Assembly (NCBI GenBank): GCA_025458545.1
Contig: JALOSH010000169.1
Coordinates: 1-5,373 of the forward strand
Direction: 5' to 3'
DNA length: 5,373 nucleotides
Source of the DNA: Hydrogenophaga sp.
GTDB taxonomy: Bacteria; Pseudomonadota; Gammaproteobacteria; Burkholderiales; Burkholderiaceae
Shown: positions 1-5,317 of the stretch, in pieces
How the letters are laid out: every line of letters starts with the position of its first letter
How positions within the stretch are numbered: position 1 is the stretch's first letter
Position numbers and translations under genes: made by a program
The notes under the pieces: model-generated
Seen by the model: the letters and a program-made list of their open reading frames with translations, nothing else
The model's database searches: none
Told to the model about the DNA's origin: nothing

Positions 1-276
<276 letters not shown>

Positions 277-305
277 AGCGGCGTCATCGGGCGCCTGGCG
301 TCGTT

Positions 306-342
306 GGTGTGCTCAATGTGCGCTTGCACATTTGCACGCACC
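306..342 (+). other. Hairpin in the atpD-atpC gap
   Basis: A perfect 5-bp stem (TGTGC 317-321, loop GCTT, GCACA 326-330) sits in the middle of the 120-nt gap. It lies inside a looser outer pairing of GGTGTGC (306-312) with GCA..CACC (334-342), which needs a 2-nt bulge. No T-tract follows, so it does not look like a terminator. By analogy with other atp operons it could adjust atpC expression or message stability, but that is inference. The rest of the gap shows no other feature except the atpC ribosome binding site. Confidence 0.4.
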
Positions 343-386
343 GCTTAGCCAGCCACCCGATTGCTTGCTTTCCAACGGCTTTTTAC

Positions 387-391
387 AGGAG
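387..391 (+). promoter_or_regulatory. atpC ribosome binding site
   Basis: AGGAG lies 5 nt upstream of the ATG at 397. It fixes the atpC start there rather than at an in-frame TTG at 361, which would add 12 residues absent from the family. Confidence 0.85.
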
Positions 392-396
392 TACAT

Positions 397-813
397 ATGA
401 GCACCATTCACGTCGATGTGGTCAGCGCCGAAGCATCCATCTTCTCCGGCGAAGCCAAGTTCGTGGCCCTGCCGGGCGAAGCGGGTGAGCTGGGCATCCT
501 GCCTGGTCACATCCCGCTCATCACCCGCATCAAGCCCGGTGCCGTGCGCATCGAAAAGGCCGATGGCGGCGAAGAGTTCGTGTTCGTGGCCGGTGGCATC
601 CTGGAAGTGCAGCCCAACTGCATCACCGTGCTGTCCGACACCGCCATCCGCGGCAAAGACCTGGACGAAGCCAAGGCCAGCGACGCGCGCAAGCACGCCG
701 AAGAAGCGGTCAAGAACGCCAAGAGCGACATCGACCTGGCCAAGGCCACATCGGAGCTGGCCGTCATGGCGGCCCAGATCGCCGCGCTGCGCAAGTACCG
801 TCAGAAGAAGTGA
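397..813 (+). CDS. atpC: ATP synthase F1 subunit epsilon
   Basis: This encodes the 138-residue epsilon subunit of F1Fo ATP synthase, part of the central rotor stalk and, in bacteria, an intrinsic inhibitor of ATP hydrolysis. Residues 1-85 match the N-terminal beta-sandwich: it begins [12 protein letters not shown] and holds the hallmark [14 protein letters not shown] at about residues 30-43, followed by beta strands rich in Val and Gly. Residues from about 90 to 138 form the two-helix C-terminal domain, rich in Ala, Lys and Glu and ending ALRKYRQKK. This is the mobile element that regulates the enzyme in known homologues. Length is almost identical to the E. coli subunit (about 139 aa). The start is chosen from the AGGAG 5 nt upstream and family alignment. 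It is the last gene of the operon and is followed 24 nt later by an intrinsic terminator. Confidence 0.98.
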   Translation: MSTIHVDVVSAEASIFSGEAKFVALPGEAGELGILPGHIPLITRIKPGAVRIEKADGGEEFVFVAGGILEVQPNCITVLSDTAIRGKDLDEAKASDARKHAEEAVKNAKSDIDLAKATSELAVMAAQIAALRKYRQKK

Positions 814-837
814 GCGGTCCGTGCGTTGCGCCCGACG

Positions 838-864
838 AGACCGGCCTTGTGCCGGTCTTTTTTT
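838..864 (+). terminator. Intrinsic terminator of the atp operon
   Basis: There is a perfect 8-bp stem (AGACCGGC 838-845 with GCCGGTCT 851-858), a 5-nt loop (CTTGT) and an uninterrupted run of seven T (858-864). It begins 24 nt after the atpC stop codon. This is a textbook Rho-independent terminator. It implies that the following gene has its own promoter, although none could be picked out with confidence between 865 and 923. Confidence 0.95.
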
Positions 865-923
865 GTCAGGATTGTCGGCAGCTCCCGCCCTTGGTGAGAA
901 GATGAAGCCCAGAGCCGCCCACC

Positions 924-1511
924 ATGAGTGATTCCCGCATGTCGTCCATGTTCGAGAACCCGGACCTCGCTCCCGAGGAGGTGGCGGCTCGCATGCTGAT
1001 CACGCCCACGGCGCTGGACGACCTGACCCTGGCCGACGCCATGAAGGTGGTGGGTTACATGCGCCCCAAGCGCATCCTGGCCGGCACGGTGTTCATCCAG
1101 GAAGGCGAAATCCGGCAGAACGATTACATGATGCTGGTGCTGGAGGGTGACATTGCGGTCGAGAACGAACTGCCCGGGCTGGGCGAGAGCATGGTGGTCA
1201 ACATCATCGGGCCTGGGCATCTGATCGGTGAAATGGGTGTGCTCGATGGTTCACCCCGGTCGGCCACCTGCACCGCGACCACCGACATCGCCGCCGCGGT
1301 GTTGTCTCGCACGGCCCTGATGCGGTTGCTCAAGAACGAACCGAAGGTGGGGGCCCGGCTGCTGCTGGCCATCTCCACGCGCATGGCCGAGCGCCTGCGC
1401 GAGACCACCCGCAAGCTGCGCACCTTTGCGCAAATGAACAAGGCGCTGCACGAGGAGATGCAGGTGGTGATGAACAACCGCACCACGCTGGGCAGCAAAA
1501 AGCCCAAATGA
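924..1511 (+). CDS. Cyclic nucleotide-binding domain protein without DNA-binding domain
   Basis: This 195-residue protein contains one CRP/FNR-type cyclic nucleotide-binding (CNB) fold. Residues 50-130 form the beta-roll: TVFIQEGE (55-62), DYMMLVLEGDIAV (67-79), then a phosphate-binding-cassette-like stretch around 97-115 with GEMGVLDGSPRSA. In characterised CNB domains the Glu and Arg of this cassette (here E103 and R112) contact the ribose and phosphate, so ligand binding is plausible; cAMP versus cGMP cannot be told. Residues 129-186 are helical and charged with no recognisable helix-turn-helix, unlike CRP (about 210 aa). It is therefore more likely a sensor or regulatory partner than a transcription factor. 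The N-terminal 45 residues are helical and unassigned. The start at 924 has no clear Shine-Dalgarno; ATGs at 939 and 948 are alternatives. It lies behind the atp terminator and converges with the TPM gene 49 nt away. Confidence 0.85.
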   Translation: MSDSRMSSMFENPDLAPEEVAARMLITPTALDDLTLADAMKVVGYMRPKRILAGTVFIQEGEIRQNDYMMLVLEGDIAVENELPGLGESMVVNIIGPGHLIGEMGVLDGSPRSATCTATTDIAAAVLSRTALMRLLKNEPKVGARLLLAISTRMAERLRETTRKLRTFAQMNKALHEEMQVVMNNRTTLGSKKPK

Positions 1512-1560
1512 GTCGCGGCGCGTTGGAGACCTCCCGTCCACGCCCCAGGCCTTCGGTGTT

Positions 1561-2088
1561 TCAGACCCGCACCACCGCGTCGGGCAATTCGTTGGGGTTC
1601 ACGCTGCCCGGTTCGGCGGGGAAGTAGGCCACCAGCAGGGCAGACACCTCTTCCAGCGCCTGGGTCAACCCGTCTTCAAACTGCTTGCTCTGCAAACGCT
1701 GTCCGAGCCGGTCGACGATGGCCTGCCACTGCGTGGCGTCCACCCGGCGGGCCAGCGCCCTGTCGGCCACGAATTCGATCGCGTGTTCGGCGAGCAGCAG
1801 GTAAATGAGCACACCGTTGTTGTCCTCGGTGTCCCAGACGCCGAGGCTGCCGAACCAGTGGATGGCGCGCTCGCGCACCACGCGCTTGAGCGCGGCGGCG
1901 TCGCCGATGCGCCACAGATCGCCGAGTGGCAAGGCGGCTTCGATGCACAGGCGGACTTCGCCGGTGTGGCGCACCTCGCTGGCAGCGATCCGCTGCGCCA
2001 GGCGCAGCGCCATGTCGTTGGGTACGGCGCGGCGGGTGTCGGACACGTCGAGCCACTGGTGTTTGAAAACGCGGGTGATGGTGTTCAT
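1561..2088 (-). CDS. TPM-domain protein without signal peptide or membrane segment
   Basis: This 175-residue protein belongs to the TPM (TLP18.3/Psb32/MOLO-1) fold family. Features seen: FKHQWLDVSDTRRAVP at the N-terminus, then RIAASEVRHTGEVRLCIEAALPL (about 33-55), the core strand EDNNGVLIYLLLAEHAIEFVADR (88-110), and a C-terminal helix pair ending in FPAEPGSVNPNELPD (156-170). It has no signal peptide and no clear transmembrane helix, so it is predicted cytoplasmic or peripheral, unlike its neighbour. The reading frame is open back to 2220, but that extension is only the Gly-rich tail of the upstream gene read in another frame; ATG 2086-2088 gives the family-like N-terminus. It starts 7 nt after the upstream stop codon, so translation is probably coupled. 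A GGGAG (2103-2107) about 14 nt away is a weak ribosome binding site. The molecular role of such proteins in bacteria is not settled. Confidence 0.88.
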   Translation of the reverse strand: MNTITRVFKHQWLDVSDTRRAVPNDMALRLAQRIAASEVRHTGEVRLCIEAALPLGDLWRIGDAAALKRVVRERAIHWFGSLGVWDTEDNNGVLIYLLLAEHAIEFVADRALARRVDATQWQAIVDRLGQRLQSKQFEDGLTQALEEVSALLVAYFPAEPGSVNPNELPDAVVRV

Positions 2089-2095
2089 GGTGGGT

Positions 2096-2998
2096 TCACC
2101 AACTCCCCGACGCACCGCCGCCGCCAAAATTGCCCCCACCGCCGGAGCTGAATCCGCCGCCGCCGCCCCATCCACCGCCGCCGCCGAAACCACCGCTGCC
2201 CGGCCCACCCCAGCCGCCACCGCGGCGCGAGCGCACCGGCGCTGCCGGCAACATCTGCAGGAACAGCGCGGCCAGCATGCCGAGCAAGCCGGCGCCGATG
2301 GCGATCCACAGCACCGAGGTGATCACCCAGGCCAGGCCCCCTGCGCCCACACCGGTGAGCACCGTGCCGAGCTTGTTGCCAAACATGCTGCGCAGCACAG
2401 CCGAAGCAATCGGCACCGCAAAGACCGCAAAGATCAACAGGTCCATGAACTCGAAGCCGCCCAGGGGTTCCGCACCCTGCTCGGGCAGTGGCAAGGCCTC
2501 GCCGCTGATGCGGGAGAAGATCTGATCGAGCCCGGCCTGGATGCCGCCAGCGTAGTCGTTGTTGCGAAACGCGGGCCGCACGGCTTGGTCGATGATGCGG
2601 CTGGCGATCAGGTCGGGGATCGCGCCTTCCAGGGATTTTGCGGGCGCGATGCGCACGCGCCGGTCGTCCTTGGCAATCACGAACAGCACGCCGTCACCGA
2701 CGTCTTTGCGGCCGATTTTCCAGGCGTCACCCAGGCGCTGGGTGTAGTCGGCAATGTCTTCCGGCGCGGTGGTCGCCACCATCAACACCACCACCTGCGA
2801 GCCCTTGCTCTGCTCGAAGGCCGCCAGCTTGGCTTCGATGGCGGCCGTGCTGGCGGCGTCCAGCGTGCCGGTCTGGTCCATCACCCGGGCGCGCAGCTCG
2901 GGCAGCGGCAGCACGCCCTGGGCGAATGCCAGCGAGGCGCACAGCCACAAGCCGACCAGCGCCAGCCAGGCCCGCAGCGCTCGGGACCAGGCGGTCAT
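2096..2998 (-). CDS. Exported, membrane-anchored TPM-domain protein with Gly-rich tail (YgcG type)
   Basis: This 300-residue protein has four parts. Residues 1-26 are a signal peptide (basic start, hydrophobic core, AFA before Q27). Residues about 35-165 are a TPM domain, with RVMDQTGTLD (38-47), VVVLMVATTAPEDIADYT (69-86), WKIGRKDVGDGVLFVIAKDD (93-112) and RRVRIAPAKSLEGAIPD (113-129). Residues about 184-250 are very hydrophobic and hold two, perhaps three, membrane segments. Residues 259-300 are almost entirely Gly with scattered Phe and Trp, ending SGSW. The TPM domain is predicted to face the periplasm. TPM proteins include plant TLP18.3 with reported phosphatase activity, but activity here is unknown. 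Its ATG overlaps the lemA stop codon (ATGA), a sign of translational coupling. YgcG-type proteins commonly share this domain order, including the Gly-rich end. Confidence 0.92.
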   Translation of the reverse strand: MTAWSRALRAWLALVGLWLCASLAFAQGVLPLPELRARVMDQTGTLDAASTAAIEAKLAAFEQSKGSQVVVLMVATTAPEDIADYTQRLGDAWKIGRKDVGDGVLFVIAKDDRRVRIAPAKSLEGAIPDLIASRIIDQAVRPAFRNNDYAGGIQAGLDQIFSRISGEALPLPEQGAEPLGGFEFMDLLIFAVFAVPIASAVLRSMFGNKLGTVLTGVGAGGLAWVITSVLWIAIGAGLLGMLAALFLQMLPAAPVRSRRGGGWGGPGSGGFGGGGGWGGGGGFSSGGGGNFGGGGASGSW

Positions 2999-3603
2999 TT
3001 TTTATTGAAGTCCACGGTGGGCGGAGCCGAGATGGTGGCCTCGTTCTGCACCGTGAAGTTGGCCTTGGGCGCGTAGCTGAAGACCATGGCGGTGAGGTTG
3101 GTGGGGAAGCTGCGCGTGAGCACGTTGTACTCCTGCACGGTCTGGATGTAGCGGTTGCGCGCCACGGTGATGCGGTTTTCGGTGCCTTCGAGTTGCACCC
3201 GCAAATCGCTGAAGCCCTGGTTGGCCTTGAGGTTGGGGTACTGCTCCACCACCACCATCAGGCGGCTCAGGGCGCTGCCCACCTCGCCCTGTGCGGCCTG
3301 GAATTTCTCCATCGCCGCCGGGTCGTTCACCATCTCCGGCGTCATCTGGATGGCGGTGGCCTTGGAGCGGGCCTCGATCACCTGGGTGAGGGTTTCCTGC
3401 TCGAAGTTGGCCTCGCCTTTGACCGTGGCGACGATGTTCGGAATCAGGTCGGCGCGGCGCTGGTACTGGTTCAGCACCTCGGACCAGGCGGATTTGCTCT
3501 GTTCGTCGAGCCGCTGGAAATCGTTGTAGCCACAACCCGAGAGGCCCACGGCGAGCAGCAGGGCGAGCGTCCACGTGGACAGGGATTTGATCATTGGGTG
3601 CAT
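2995..3603 (-). CDS. lemA: LemA family lipoprotein
   Basis: This 202-residue protein of the LemA family is predicted to sit at the cell envelope. Its N-terminus has a short basic segment, a hydrophobic stretch (about 9-20) and a lipobox LSGC with the acylated Cys at 24, so it is a predicted lipoprotein. The mature part is mostly helical, with the family signatures YNDFQRLDEQSKSAWSEVLN (26-45), QYQRRADLIPNIVATVKG (46-63) and ENRITVARNRYIQTVQEYN (142-160). The start at 3603 is favoured because AGGAGG lies 4 nt upstream; an in-frame ATG at 3594 gives 199 residues and is possible, but its spacing would be 13 nt. It is the first gene of the lemA-TPM-TPM operon and overlaps the next gene by 4 nt. 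LemA is often found with TPM proteins; its biochemical role is unresolved. The old name from Pseudomonas LemA (a sensor kinase) refers to an unrelated protein. Confidence 0.93.
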   Translation of the reverse strand: MHPMIKSLSTWTLALLLAVGLSGCGYNDFQRLDEQSKSAWSEVLNQYQRRADLIPNIVATVKGEANFEQETLTQVIEARSKATAIQMTPEMVNDPAAMEKFQAAQGEVGSALSRLMVVVEQYPNLKANQGFSDLRVQLEGTENRITVARNRYIQTVQEYNVLTRSFPTNLTAMVFSYAPKANFTVQNEATISAPPTVDFNKK

Positions 3604-3607
3604 GGAG

Positions 3608-3613
3608 CCTCCT
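3608..3613 (-). promoter_or_regulatory. lemA ribosome binding site
   Basis: The minus strand reads AGGAGG followed by CTCC and the ATG at 3603. It is a perfect Shine-Dalgarno core at a short 4-nt spacing. It decides between the two nearby in-frame ATGs in favour of the upstream one, though the second (3594) cannot be excluded. Confidence 0.75.
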
Positions 3614-3671
3614 GGGGGTCTTCGATGGCCAGACCGGTGGAACATGGGGGTGTTGGCTGGCAACGCCAGGG

Positions 3672-3677
3672 ACTATA
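3672..3677 (-). promoter_or_regulatory. Candidate -10 box of the lemA operon
   Basis: On the minus strand the hexamer TATAGT matches the sigma-70 -10 consensus at 5 of 6 positions. It would place the transcription start near 3665, about 60 nt upstream of the lemA ATG. No good -35 is visible at 17-nt spacing (CTCTCC), so an activator, or another sigma factor, may be involved, or the call may be wrong. Confidence 0.4.
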
Positions 3678-3725
3678 CCCCTGCCCCTGCGCCGGGAGAG
3701 CGGCGAGCAGGCCGCCGCCACACGG

Positions 3726-3738
3726 CAAAATAGGGCGC
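3726..3738 (+). promoter_or_regulatory. Candidate -10 element directly before the NTF2-like gene (leaderless start)
   Basis: CAAAAT (3726-3731) resembles a -10 box (4 of 6 to TATAAT) and is followed by exactly 7 nt and then the ATG at 3739, so transcription would begin at or next to the start codon. No proper Shine-Dalgarno is present; AGGG at 3732-3735 is only 3 nt from the ATG. No convincing -35 is seen upstream. Confidence 0.4.
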
Positions 3739-4176
3739 ATGCCGAAACCGAAACTGCCCCCGGGCTCACCGGACGACACCGAGCACGCGTTCTACGAAGC
3801 GCTGCAGCAAGCCGACCTCGAACGCCTCATGGCCTGCTGGGCCGACGAAGACGACATCGTCTGTGTGCACCCGGGCGGTCCTCGGCTGGTCGGTCATGAA
3901 GCGGTGCGCGCGGCCTTTGAAGCGCTGTTTGCCCACGGCAGTGTGAAGGCGGTGCCCGAGAAGCTGCGCCGTCTCGACGCGGGCAGCTGCAGCGTGCACA
4001 GCGTGGTCGAGCGGGTGGAGGTGATGGGCAACGACGGCCCGCAGCAGGCCTGGGTGCTGGCGACCAATGTCTATGCCAAGACCGCCCAGGGCTGGCGCAT
4101 GGTGGCCCACCACGCGAGCCCGGGCAGCCCGATCGAGCCACACGATGGCCTGGGTCAGCCCCCGGTGCTGCATTGA
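3739..4176 (+). CDS. NTF2-like / SnoaL-like domain protein (DUF4440 type)
   Basis: This 145-residue protein has the size and pattern of a single cone-shaped NTF2-like domain. After a Pro-rich start, DTEHAFYEALQQADLERLMACWADEDDIVCVHPGGPRLVGHEAV (13-56) matches the helix-turn-strand entry typical of SnoaL/DUF4440 proteins, followed by a helix with AAFEALF (58-64). The second half is strand-rich: SCSVHSVVERVEVM (83-96), AWVLATNVYAKTAQGWRMVAHHASPG (104-129), the last being the characteristic final strands in which a basic or aromatic motif precedes the end of the domain. These folds serve as small enzymes or binding domains with varied ligands, so the substrate is unknown. The reading frame is open far upstream, but that portion is antisense to lemA; the ATG at 3739 gives the family-like N-terminus. 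It is divergent from lemA and overlaps the hydrolase start by 4 nt. Confidence 0.85.
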   Translation: MPKPKLPPGSPDDTEHAFYEALQQADLERLMACWADEDDIVCVHPGGPRLVGHEAVRAAFEALFAHGSVKAVPEKLRRLDAGSCSVHSVVERVEVMGNDGPQQAWVLATNVYAKTAQGWRMVAHHASPGSPIEPHDGLGQPPVLH

Positions 4177-5309
4177 CCGCGCCGGACTTTGCGCAACGCT
4201 ACCGCGCGCCGTGGTGGTTGCCCGGCGGCAACGCCCAGACGGTCTGGGCGGCCCTGTTCGCGCGACGCCATGCCGGCCCGGCCCCGCGCTGGCAGCGCAG
4301 CCGCTGGACCACGCCCGACGGCGACTTCATCGATGTGGACATGGCGCAGCATGGGAGTGCGGCTGACGCTCCGCTGCTGGTGCTGTTCCATGGGCTGGAG
4401 GGTTCTTCGGCCAGCCAGTACGCGGTGGCCTTTGCCGATTTCGCCGCGGCCCGTGGGCTGGCCTTTGCGGTGCCGCATTTCCGGGGCTGCTCGGGCGAAC
4501 TCAACCTGGCGCCGCGCGCCTACCATTCGGGCGACTTTCACGAGATCGACTGGGTGCTGAAACGGTTTGCCCATGAACACCCGGGGCGCCCCCTGCTGGC
4601 GGTGGGGGTGTCGCTGGGCGGCAATGCCCTGCTGCGCTGGGCGGGTGAGATGGGCGCCAGCGCTGCGCAGACGGTGCGCGCGGTCGCGGCGGTCTGTTCG
4701 CCACTGGACCTGGCCGCCGGTGGCCACGCCATCGGCCAGGGCTTCAACCGGCTGGTCTACACCCGCATGTTCCTCTCCAGCATGGTGCCCAAGGCGCTGA
4801 AGAAACTGGAGCAGCACCCAGGCCTGTTCGACCGCGAGGCGCTGCTGCGCGCGCGCGACCTGTACGCCTTCGACAACCTGTTCACCGCGCCGTTGCACGG
4901 TTTTCGCGACACCGACGATTACTGGGCGCGCGCCTCGGCCAAGCCGGTGCTGCGCGACATCCGCATCCCGGCGCTGGCACTCAATGCCCTCAACGACCCG
5001 TTTGTGCCAGCCGCCTCGTTGCCGATCCGGGCAGAGGTCGGCTCCCATGTCACGCTGTGGCAGCCCGCACGAGGCGGGCATGTGGGTTTCCCGGTGTCCT
5101 TGGGCGTGCTGGGTCTGCCGGGCCATGTGCGGGCCATGCCGCAAGCGGTGGGTGACTGGTTGATGACACATCTCCCCCCCGATGCGCCTTCAGCGCTTCC
5201 CCCTCCGGGGGCAACACCAGCGGCCCGGCAAAGCCGGTTCCGCGGTATTCCCGGTCATTCCCCCTCAGCGGACGCCGATGCTTCAGCTGAGCGGAAAACC
5301 GGGGTGTAA
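4173..5309 (+). CDS. YheT-type alpha/beta hydrolase with a C-terminal extension
   Basis: This 378-residue protein is a YheT/ABHD-like alpha/beta hydrolase, a predicted carboxylesterase-type enzyme of unknown substrate. The family N-terminal motif APWWLPGGNAQTVW is at 12-25. The oxyanion region FHGLEGSS is at 72-79, PHFRGCSGE at 101-109, and the nucleophile elbow GVSLGGN at 145-151 with catalytic Ser147. The likely acid is Asp275 (NALNDPF) and the likely base His303 (ARGGHVGF). The core ends near residue 334, close to the roughly 340 aa of E. coli YheT. Residues 335-378 are a Pro/Ala/Ser-rich tail encoded by palindromic repeat-like DNA and are probably not functional. The start is a TTG overlapping the upstream stop codon (TTGA); no usable in-frame ATG occurs before the conserved motif, the next Met being residue 57. 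Translation is probably coupled to the NTF2-like gene. Confidence 0.9.
   Translation: MTAPDFAQRYRAPWWLPGGNAQTVWAALFARRHAGPAPRWQRSRWTTPDGDFIDVDMAQHGSAADAPLLVLFHGLEGSSASQYAVAFADFAAARGLAFAVPHFRGCSGELNLAPRAYHSGDFHEIDWVLKRFAHEHPGRPLLAVGVSLGGNALLRWAGEMGASAAQTVRAVAAVCSPLDLAAGGHAIGQGFNRLVYTRMFLSSMVPKALKKLEQHPGLFDREALLRARDLYAFDNLFTAPLHGFRDTDDYWARASAKPVLRDIRIPALALNALNDPFVPAASLPIRAEVGSHVTLWQPARGGHVGFPVSLGVLGLPGHVRAMPQAVGDWLMTHLPPDAPSALPPPGATPAARQSRFRGIPGHSPSADADASAERKTGV
5184..5246. repeat. REP-like palindromic element inside the 3' end of the hydrolase gene
   Basis: Three hairpins stand in a row. GCGC (5184-5187) pairs with GCGC (5193-5196). CCCCC (5199-5203) pairs with GGGGG (5207-5211) around a 3-nt loop. 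CCGGC-AAA-GCCGG (5225-5237) lies inside an outer stem pairing 5216-5223 with 5240-5246 with one bulged base. The arrangement, including GGCCCGGCAAAGCCGGTTCC, resembles a dispersed intergenic element I associate with Comamonadaceae genomes. That resemblance is from memory and unverified. Only one copy is in this window. Confidence 0.55.
5251..5302. repeat. Long imperfect inverted repeat at the hydrolase stop codon
   Basis: The left arm 5251-5269 begins CCGGT and ends CTCAGC. The right arm 5286-5302 begins GCTGAG and ends ACCGG. The arms pair over about 15 positions with a few mismatches, around a 16-nt centre. No T-tract follows on either side. It could be a second part of the adjacent REP-like element, a Rho-independent-like structure lacking its T-run, or an operator for the next gene. 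Confidence 0.45.
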
Positions 5310-5317
5310 TCGGCGCC
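5305..5317 (+). promoter_or_regulatory. Candidate -10 element directly before the last gene (leaderless start)
   Basis: TGTAAT (5305-5310, 5 of 6 to TATAAT) is followed by exactly 7 nt and then the ATG at 5318. The hexamer includes the TAA stop of the hydrolase. TTCAGC (5282-5287) lies at 17-nt spacing but matches the -35 consensus at only 3 of 6 positions. There is no Shine-Dalgarno in the 7 nt before the ATG, so a leaderless message is plausible. Confidence 0.45.

Noticed and set aside
313..696. Minus-strand open frame of 127 codons opposite atpC
   Set aside because: atpC is unmistakable on the plus strand; the antisense frame is a composition effect.
865..923. Promoter for the cyclic-nucleotide-binding gene (TTGTCG at 872-877)
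   Set aside because: The -35-like hexamer has no acceptable -10 partner at 16-18 nt (TGAGAA), so the call is not supported.
1512..1560. Possible bidirectional terminator between the two convergent genes
   Set aside because: Only short stems interrupted by mismatches could be formed and no T-tract is present on either strand.
2089..2220. Longer start for the second TPM gene
   Set aside because: The extra 44 residues are the Gly-rich coding tail of the upstream gene read in another frame (Ala/Val-rich), not a signal peptide.
2105..2225. GCC-rich tandem-like repeats as a satellite or CRISPR-like array
   Set aside because: The repeats encode the Gly-rich tail in frame and have no constant repeat-spacer pattern.
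1805..3076. Long plus-strand open frame (423 codons) across the TPM genes
   Set aside because: It is the antisense shadow of the two TPM genes; the translation is low-complexity, with His/Gln/Ala-rich stretches and no family motif, as expected in GC-rich DNA.
2638..3738. Upstream extension of the NTF2-like reading frame
   Set aside because: It runs antisense to the TPM and lemA genes and shows no domain; the family-like N-terminus starts at 3739.
4155..5171. Minus-strand open frame of 338 codons opposite the hydrolase
   Set aside because: The plus-strand frame has a full catalytic triad and family motifs; the antisense product is Arg/Gln/His-rich and resembles nothing.
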